This document shows, piece by piece, positions 58,345 to 64,000 of a stretch of 64,000 nt of DNA. Position numbers and translations under genes: made by a program. The notes under the pieces are model-generated. The model was not told where the DNA came from and did no database searches. It was given only the letters and a program-made list of their open reading frames with translations. The stretch comes from Glandiceps talaboti (lineage: Eukaryota; Hemichordata; Enteropneusta; Spengelidae), in assembly GCF_964340395.1 (NCBI RefSeq), contig NC_135551.1, forward strand, positions 11,575,379-11,639,378, in the 5' to 3' direction. Position 1 is the stretch's first letter, and every line of letters begins with the position of its first letter.

Positions 58345-58681
58345 GTGTATGCGTTCTTTTTGTCATGGTAGTTCATCAAACTTAATGGAGTACAACCACA
58401 TACCACCAACTGCGATCTGGATCAAAGTTGGTGGGGATCATGGTGGGGGATCTATGAAATCAACTAAACAGTCTCAAAAACACAGTAGTTTGGAATCTAT
58501 TTCTGGCAGGAGACTCATACAAAATCTGCGCACAGCCATGGCATTGAATTTAGGAGAAGTAGATACTCTTGATGGGTATTTGTGGAAGTTAGTTAAATTT
58601 AAAAACAATAATAAACACTACCCTTCTTCCTGGAACGTTGTCATTCATTGTGCAGAAGATACAAATACCAGTAAACCATAA
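58345..58681 (+). pseudogene. GGDHGGGS core exon, copy C
   Basis: It reads MEYNHIPPTAIWIKVGGDHG, then GGSMKSTKQ, QNLRTAMALNLGEVDTL and GYLWKLVKFKNNN, ending at the same stop as copy B. The acceptor is degraded to GAATTGAAG, and a 3-base and a 1-base deletion alter the frame just upstream of MEYNH relative to copy B. Same family remarks as at 24500-24843. Confidence 0.5.
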
Positions 58682-59277
58682 ACATGATATATTGGTTGGT
58701 GTATGTACAGCTCTATACATGTACACTACAGTAAGTACCGTATATGTGGATTCTCATCAGTATACTTCAGAAAATGTACAACTCATAACATACAAGTAAA
58801 ACATTTGCATCATTTGCCACAATTGTTGATACAGTGGTATCTATGTCAAGTGTAAAAGTATATCGTTTCAAATAACTTCACCATTTGACAGGGTATACTT
58901 TTACATTTGCATTATACGTTTATAAATGTGTGGGGCAAAAAAGTGTTTGACTTCAGTGTTAAGGGTTGTAGTAGAGCTAGCGTAAGATGTTGACATATTA
59001 AATGAGAACATGGACACCCCCCCCTCTCATCTCACACATTCATAAATATTGTTGCTCTACCAACTTCACTTGTCTATGATTCCAGGGATAAGTCACTATT
59101 GTCATTTGAGTGAGTGGAGATTACGACTATCTCGTCATGAACTATGGAATGCCAGGGGCTAGTGGTATGTCCAAACCTAACTTTGACTTGTGAACTTTCC
59201 CTACACAATTTGCATTGTTATTGGAATAATAACATGTACCATAATAATTGATTTACATTGTATTGACAGGCAAGTAC

Positions 59278-61332
59278 TACTGTTTGTGGTGTCTTACCAC
59301 AAGGGAGACATCTCAAATGTCACCTGATATGTCTCCCTTGAATTCAGCAGATGTTCCAGAGAGGTCACTGCTATGATATTACAGGACCACTCTAGATTTG
59401 TACAGGGTGGCAATAAAGTGAAGGATGCAAAGGAATATCACAACTGCATCGGACAACCATTTTTCAGGATACCACTAACAAGGTTAGTTCTTATATACCT
59501 AACTGCTTTTTACCTGGCTATATTAATTTTGTAACTTAAACTTGTCTCTTTTGCAGTAGGCTTGCATGGTAGACTTGCAGAGAATATCATATAGTCATGT
59601 TTTCTGATACAGGTTGTTTTACCAGTATTACATATTTCGTTGGGATTATTTCATGGTTTACCTTGTAAATTGTTAAAATAGGCGTAGATGTTGCAGCCTT
59701 ATAATGCCTAATGTTCTCTGCAACGCCTTATATCTAGAGAGTCACGTGTTTATAGTTCTACAAGCCCGTTTAGTTCCAATATCCTACAGCAGGTTACTCA
59801 CCATACACTAGAATCATCCGTCTGTTGCCACACCGATTTCAAAGCCACAATGTCCACAATCCAAATACGGTATCAAATGAGAAATCCGTAAGTTTAATCG
59901 ATGAAATCAAATATAACAACTTCTAGAAACTATTCTAATGTCCTATAATTATTGGTAAGTCCAGATTAGTCCGATGTCAATTCACAGTCAATATATTGGT
60001 CGTTCACTGAATGTAATACCTGTTTCCATAGTGTCTTAAGTGATAGTCCAACAAGTTATTCACAGTCTTCCAGGTAATGATGTCATAGAGCCTTTTGTTA
60101 TAACTGGTCTAGCGGAGCTTCACGGAGCCTCACGAAGCCTTATATGTAGATCTAGCGGAGCTTCACGGAGCCGTAAAACTATTGTGTTGTCACACTGCTC
60201 TCTAGCCTTCGAATGAAGTTTAAGTTCAAACACACGTGCACCAAACATGGAATGTATGGAATTTGGAACAATGCCCTCATGGGCTGAACTTGTAATCAAT
60301 TCATATGACTCAATAATCTGAGGTTTGTTGACTTTGACCAAACAAATACTATAATAGCAAATCTGGCGTCTACAACCAGTATTACATATTTCGTTGGGAT
60401 TATTTCATCGCTGGTTTACCCTGTAAATTGTTACACTAGGCATGCCAAATACATGACATTGACATATTCATGCACTTGCAAGTATGGATGACATAGATGA
60501 ACCAGTATTGAGATCAGAGCAGTTTGATTAGTATGTCACCAACATCAAACAAAACATCTGCTGCTGAACTCAAAGCACATGCAGAGACACTCAGGTGTGA
60601 TTGACTATGCCATATACTGTAAGATTATGGCGATGATGATGATGATATCAGAGGATGATAGTCAACCATCTCTCTTTCAAATATGGGAAATGGAACTGAA
60701 GCATAAGATATTACAAAAGCAAGCGCATGAGAAGGGTAATATAGATGCCATAAAAATGTGTTATTTACAATTTGTTATTACCTTTTCTATCCCTTTCACA
60801 GTATGAATGCCATATTAATTATTGTGGTGATATTTTTTTTATGAATCCGAGTTTAAAAGGTAAACTACGTCAACAAGCTGGCTACGTGCAAGGGCTTGAG
60901 TCTACATTAGCAAGTCAATGTGCACCTGATACACACTTACAAGCTAAGCACAGTCAATTACTTTGTTGATAATCATGTTTACAGGTGTTGCAAGGCTTGT
61001 TTCAGTTTACAAACAGGTTATTGCCATGCAAGCATGCATTTGTACTTGATGGAATTTTGAGAGTGAAAGATTCCACAAGATTCAAAACTGTTACCTTGAT
61101 TTTTAGGTCCTGAGTTACTAGTTACTGACTGACTATTTTCAAACTTATTTACTGTTTTAGGCTACACTAACAAGTATGTTTACATTAACCATGTTATCTC
61201 ACAGTTTTTATTTTGTTCCAGTGAAACTGTTTTGTTTCAGTGCATGGAGTTGATGTCTTGACAACTGCAGTTAATACTGTTATTGTATGGTTCTTTGTTT
61301 TCATATTTTGCAGCCCATGAATGTCACTATTT
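59278..61332 (+). pseudogene. 3' exons of the GGDHGGGS/CLWC-family gene, copy C, interrupted
   Basis: After TTGACAG the exon starts KYYCLWCLTTRETSQMSP. A 14-base templated insertion (59325-59338) follows, then RSLLCYDIT in the shifted frame, or SLAMILQDH-like sequence in the copy A/B frame. The gene is then interrupted by a 693-bp insertion (59682-60374). Downstream blocks match copy B: LRSEQFD, IWEMELKHKILQKQAHEKGN (60694-60745) and YECHINYCGDIFFMNPSLKG (60801-60860). Multiple stops mean it is not functional. Confidence 0.5.
59682..60374. mobile_element. 693-bp insertion flanked by a 62-66-bp direct repeat
   Basis: The host sequence 59620-59681 (ACCAGTATTACATATTTCGT onward) is repeated at 60375-60440, and copies A and B have it once with nothing between. 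The insert has weakly complementary ends (CGTAGATGTTGCAG and CTGGCGTCTACA) and a direct repeat TCTAGCGGAGCTTCACGGAG at 60109 and 60151. No ORF with protein signal. The element class is unknown. Confidence 0.65.
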
Positions 61333-62222
61333 GATTAACATATTAATAGGGATATTAGAATGGATGATATTAAGAATCAGTCAGTAAGCTACGTTGGACA
61401 ATGAGAGGTGTCTTTTAATCACTTTCAAATTTAATGATTAGTAATGATTAGTTTGTAATGATATCATATTTAGTGAAACATCATTAAGCAGAGTATGAGA
61501 AGTGGTGGAAAGAAGAAACAATATGTATAATTTACTTTGGAACTTATATTGACTGTCAAAGGGTCAACAAACCAATATTAAAAACTTATTAAAAACATTA
61601 ATTTTATTCTCTAAACTTTACCATTAGGGCAAGACCTGCTTGTAAATTAAGATATTTGGATTATTAATACAAATTAATTAGACTTGCTTTGACTCTTATG
61701 TAAATTCAAAGCATCACAGCAGAAATTGTTTGTACAATGTATAAAGTAAACTGGCCATGCACGTTATGACATGTACTTATGACTCTGTGTCCATATATTT
61801 TGACTGTAAACATTTTCTATAGACCTGTTGCCAGTTCCAAGATGCTTCAAGTGTCTCCCCATACAACACCTTATATTCAGAACATACAGGAGGGGTTGCA
61901 TGCACTACTCAGGGGATGGTTGTCACCCGACTGTACCCTGGGTTCACCCGTAAAATCCTTCTCTGTCGTTGATGACATTTTGTCTTTGTTCTATAAAATC
62001 ACTCGTAATTAAAGAGAGTCAACATGTCTTTCCATCATATCATGATGAAAATATTATTTCAAATGTAATAAAGATAAAACAAGCCGAAAGGTAACAACAT
62101 AGGTGACGTTGTCTCACACAATGTATCTTGGAACTAGAAAATCATCTATTACTTCTATTAATTAAAAACATGATCAATGGATCAGACAGATACGTTTATA
62201 AATTTCATATTTCACATAGAAT
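61333..62222 (+). other. Shared block with conserved short ORF, copy C
   Basis: It aligns with 6188-7080 and 28976-30050. The ORF has YRPVASSKMLQVSPHTTPY, EGLHALLRGWLSPDC and SVVDDILSLFYKITRN plus stop, with AATAAA at about 62067. Protein not recognised. Confidence 0.4.
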
Positions 62223-62620
62223 TAGTGGAGGCCAACAAATAATCTGTGGTTACATACGTGTATGTGCAATAAAGGCAAGCAGTGCTACCTATAATGAAAA
62301 TAGTATGTCACTGAAAAAAGAACACATTGAACACCAGTGATATGTTGTAAAAAGTGAAAACACAAGTATTGTATGGATAAGATTTTTATATTTTAACCGT
62401 GCACCTTGATTGATTTGTAAAATATTATTAGCTAAACATAATTTTTTGCTTTTGCTTAGTGGAGGCCAACAAATAATCTGTGGTTACATACGTGTATGTG
62501 CAATAAAGGCAAGCAGTGCTACCTATAATAAAACAAGCATGTCACTGAGAAAACCTGGACACACTGAACACCTGCAGTTATATGTTGTAAAAAGTGAAAA
62601 CACAAGTATTGTATGGATAT
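62223..62620. repeat. Tandem duplication of about 236 bp
   Basis: GTGGAGGCCAACAAATAATC through CAAGTATTGTATGGATA occurs at 62224-62380 and again at 62460-62619. Copy A has this segment once (7088-7230). Confidence 0.75.
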
Positions 62621-63750
62621 GGTGTCCAATCCATGACAAAATTACAACTCCTCATTTTGCTATTCTTATTTCAATTTTACAACTCAAATATCTATTTTTC
62701 TGTTCTATATTCCATTTTACAATTAGTCATTCCAAAACTGAATGCAATTAAACAACTGAACTTTCATTTATGAATGAAATTTTACAACTCAACTTTCCAT
62801 TTTTTAATTTTGTATTCTATTTTCCATGTTTAATTCTGTATTCTATTGTACAGTTCGACATTCGATTACTCTGCTTCCTGTTTCATTCGACTGCTCATTC
62901 TTCTAAACCCAATTTCACAGTTACACATTTGATTTCAGGGTTCCACTATTCGACATTCTATTTCTCAGTTCAACATTGTATTTCACATTGAAGTTCAACA
63001 TTCTATTTCTCAGTTCAACATTTTGATTTCACGGTTCTACGATTCAACATTTTATCTTACAAATCAACATCACTACCTTCAAACTTAGTGTTCTAAATTT
63101 GATTTCACAATTAACATTACAAATTTGAATTTGGATATTCGAAATGCCCTGATACACTTGACTTACAGATTGAATTTGACGACTGCGTATTCACGCATGT
63201 GATGGCAAAGAAGTAAGGCCAGGAACCAGTGGCGGACAGACGTCTCGCTCATCACTTGACTGAGCAAGACGGTACCTCACAATTGCGGCACACATCCTGA
63301 ATGACGGTCCCGTGGATCGGGTCGCAGAAAGTCCTGCCTCAGGCTCTACACCACGCGGCAGCTCTGTGTGTACTAGTAGTAGTGGTCATACAGGTACACC
63401 TCAGGCAACGGTAGACACAAACCTGTGGGAAATGGTTACGCCATCGCGTCGAAACCAGATGACAAAATCTTCCCAGTTCCTGAACAGCAAAAAACCCAGA
63501 CTTGCGTCAAACTGGCGCAATTTACGTCCAGTAAGTTTACTACTAACTTGGACACACAAATTTTGCGCTCTCGCCAGCATTCATGATGTTTGTACAAAGG
63601 TACCATTTCTGAATGAAAGAATTCTATATGCGTGAATACGCAGTCGTCAAATTCAATCTGTAAGTCAAATGTGATATTTGAGTCGTAAAATTGAAATAAG
63701 AATAGCAAAATGAGGAGTTGTAATTTTGTCATGGATTGGACACCATAGTA
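62620..63750. mobile_element. Fold-back element with long asymmetric inverted arms
   Basis: The outer left arm (about 62620-62690: TGGTGTCCAATCCATGACAA, then AACTCCTCATTTTGC) is inverted at about 63678-63748. The inner arm (about 63160-63200: TTACAGATTGAATTTGACGA) is inverted at 63622-63666. In the right arm the two are contiguous; in the left they are separated by about 450 bases of degenerate TTCAACATTCTATTTCTCAG-type repeats. GTATGGA lies on both sides and may be the target duplication (7-9 bp, as the TA at the border is ambiguous). The core is GC-richer than its surroundings and carries an exon-like ORF. Confidence 0.75.
63261..63530 (+). CDS. Captured exon-like ORF inside the fold-back element
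   Basis: An open stretch of about 90 codons reads ILNDGPVDRVAESPASG, VCTSSSGHTGTPQATVDTNL and MVTPSRRNQMTKSSQFLNSK. It ends at CCA|GTAAGT, a strong splice-donor consensus (GT at about 63531). GC content and codon use differ from all neighbouring DNA. Ser/Thr/Pro-rich with a basic patch; no recognised domain. It is most simply a fragment of a host gene exon taken up by the element, though it could be a remnant of the autonomous element's own first exon. No start codon is certain. Confidence 0.4.
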
Positions 63751-64000
63751 TGGATATGATTATATTGTAACATAGTATATTAATTGGTTTTTTTTTAAAT
63801 TTTATTATAAACAATTTTTTGGCTTAGCAATTTGCACTCTCTGATCAATTTAAAGTGGGTTTCCTGACTATTCATCAGGCAGGTGTGGCACTGGTATCTA
63901 CAACTTCAAACAAGTAAACATTTTCCAGCATCTTTATCCCATGCAGAACACAGGTTGTAATACAAAGACATGTAGCTGTAACTCAGTAACCTATCATCAA
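63751..64000. other. Continuation of copy C toward the ankyrin exon
   Basis: CAATTTAAAGT and TTTCCTGACTATTCATCAGG match copy A at 7283-7320. By comparison with A, an ankyrin exon would be expected roughly 600-700 bases beyond the window. Confidence 0.55.

Noticed and set aside
1-64000. tRNA, rRNA or other structured RNA genes
   Set aside because: Reading both strands I found no cloverleaf-like A/B box pair or rRNA core words. A tRNAscan or Infernal run would be decisive.

Overview
This is AT-rich eukaryotic DNA, almost certainly nuclear DNA of a marine invertebrate. It has spliceosomal exon signals, ankyrin-repeat exons with GT/AG borders, LINE, LTR, Ngaro-type (tyrosine-recombinase) and DNA transposons, minisatellite arrays and CA/GACA microsatellites. 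I cannot fix the species or phylum. There is no operon-like coding and I see no tRNA or rRNA gene. No complete, clearly functional host gene lies in the window. Coding content is single exons, decayed multi-exon gene copies and transposon ORFs.

The backbone is one locus present several times as diverged direct segmental copies. Copy A is about 1-14250, copy B about 19260-31850, copy D (partial) about 42150-43340, and copy C about 54590 to the window end. Shared parts are: (i) a decayed multi-exon gene with an acidic ORF, a RING/TRAF-like zinc-finger exon, a core with a GGDHGGGS motif, a YYC-WC motif and 3' exons; (ii) a block with a conserved short ORF and poly(A) signal; (iii) a 33-codon ankyrin-repeat exon on the minus strand (8016-8114 and 30591-30689); (iv) a 110-bp satellite next to that exon.

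Comparing the copies gives empty sites that define many insertions exactly. These are a non-autonomous LTR retrotransposon (1688-4472, CTAG duplication), a TA-flanked element with GCGAA/GCGAT-rich ends (8592-10898), a TTAA-flanked element (11003-13509), and a TAA-flanked element with poly-G ends (25269-27511). The first is in intron-like sequence, the next two in the 110-bp satellite of copy A, and the last in copy B. Between A and B lie a LINE reverse-transcriptase relic (14326-15530), several hairpin elements and a 70-bp tandem array followed by a LINE-like 3' tail. The 70-bp array recurs with about 22 units at 40.6-42.15 kb.

Two larger elements stand out. From 33331 to 36926 there is a broken roughly 1,190-codon coding region: N-terminal helical and coiled-coil part, a core with HSDGT, MSDRH and CGMH motifs, and a C-terminal SH3/Tudor-like module. 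I believe it belongs to an uncharacterised metazoan transposon-like family. From 44857 to 52270 there is a nearly full-length Ngaro-type retrotransposon with A1-ORFs-B1-A2-B2 split direct repeats, zinc-knuckle gag, RT-RNase H and tyrosine recombinase. It carries nonsense codons and a 1,781-bp hAT-like insertion in its RNase H region. The right edge holds a large fold-back element (about 62620-63750) that seems to have captured a GC-rich exon-like segment.
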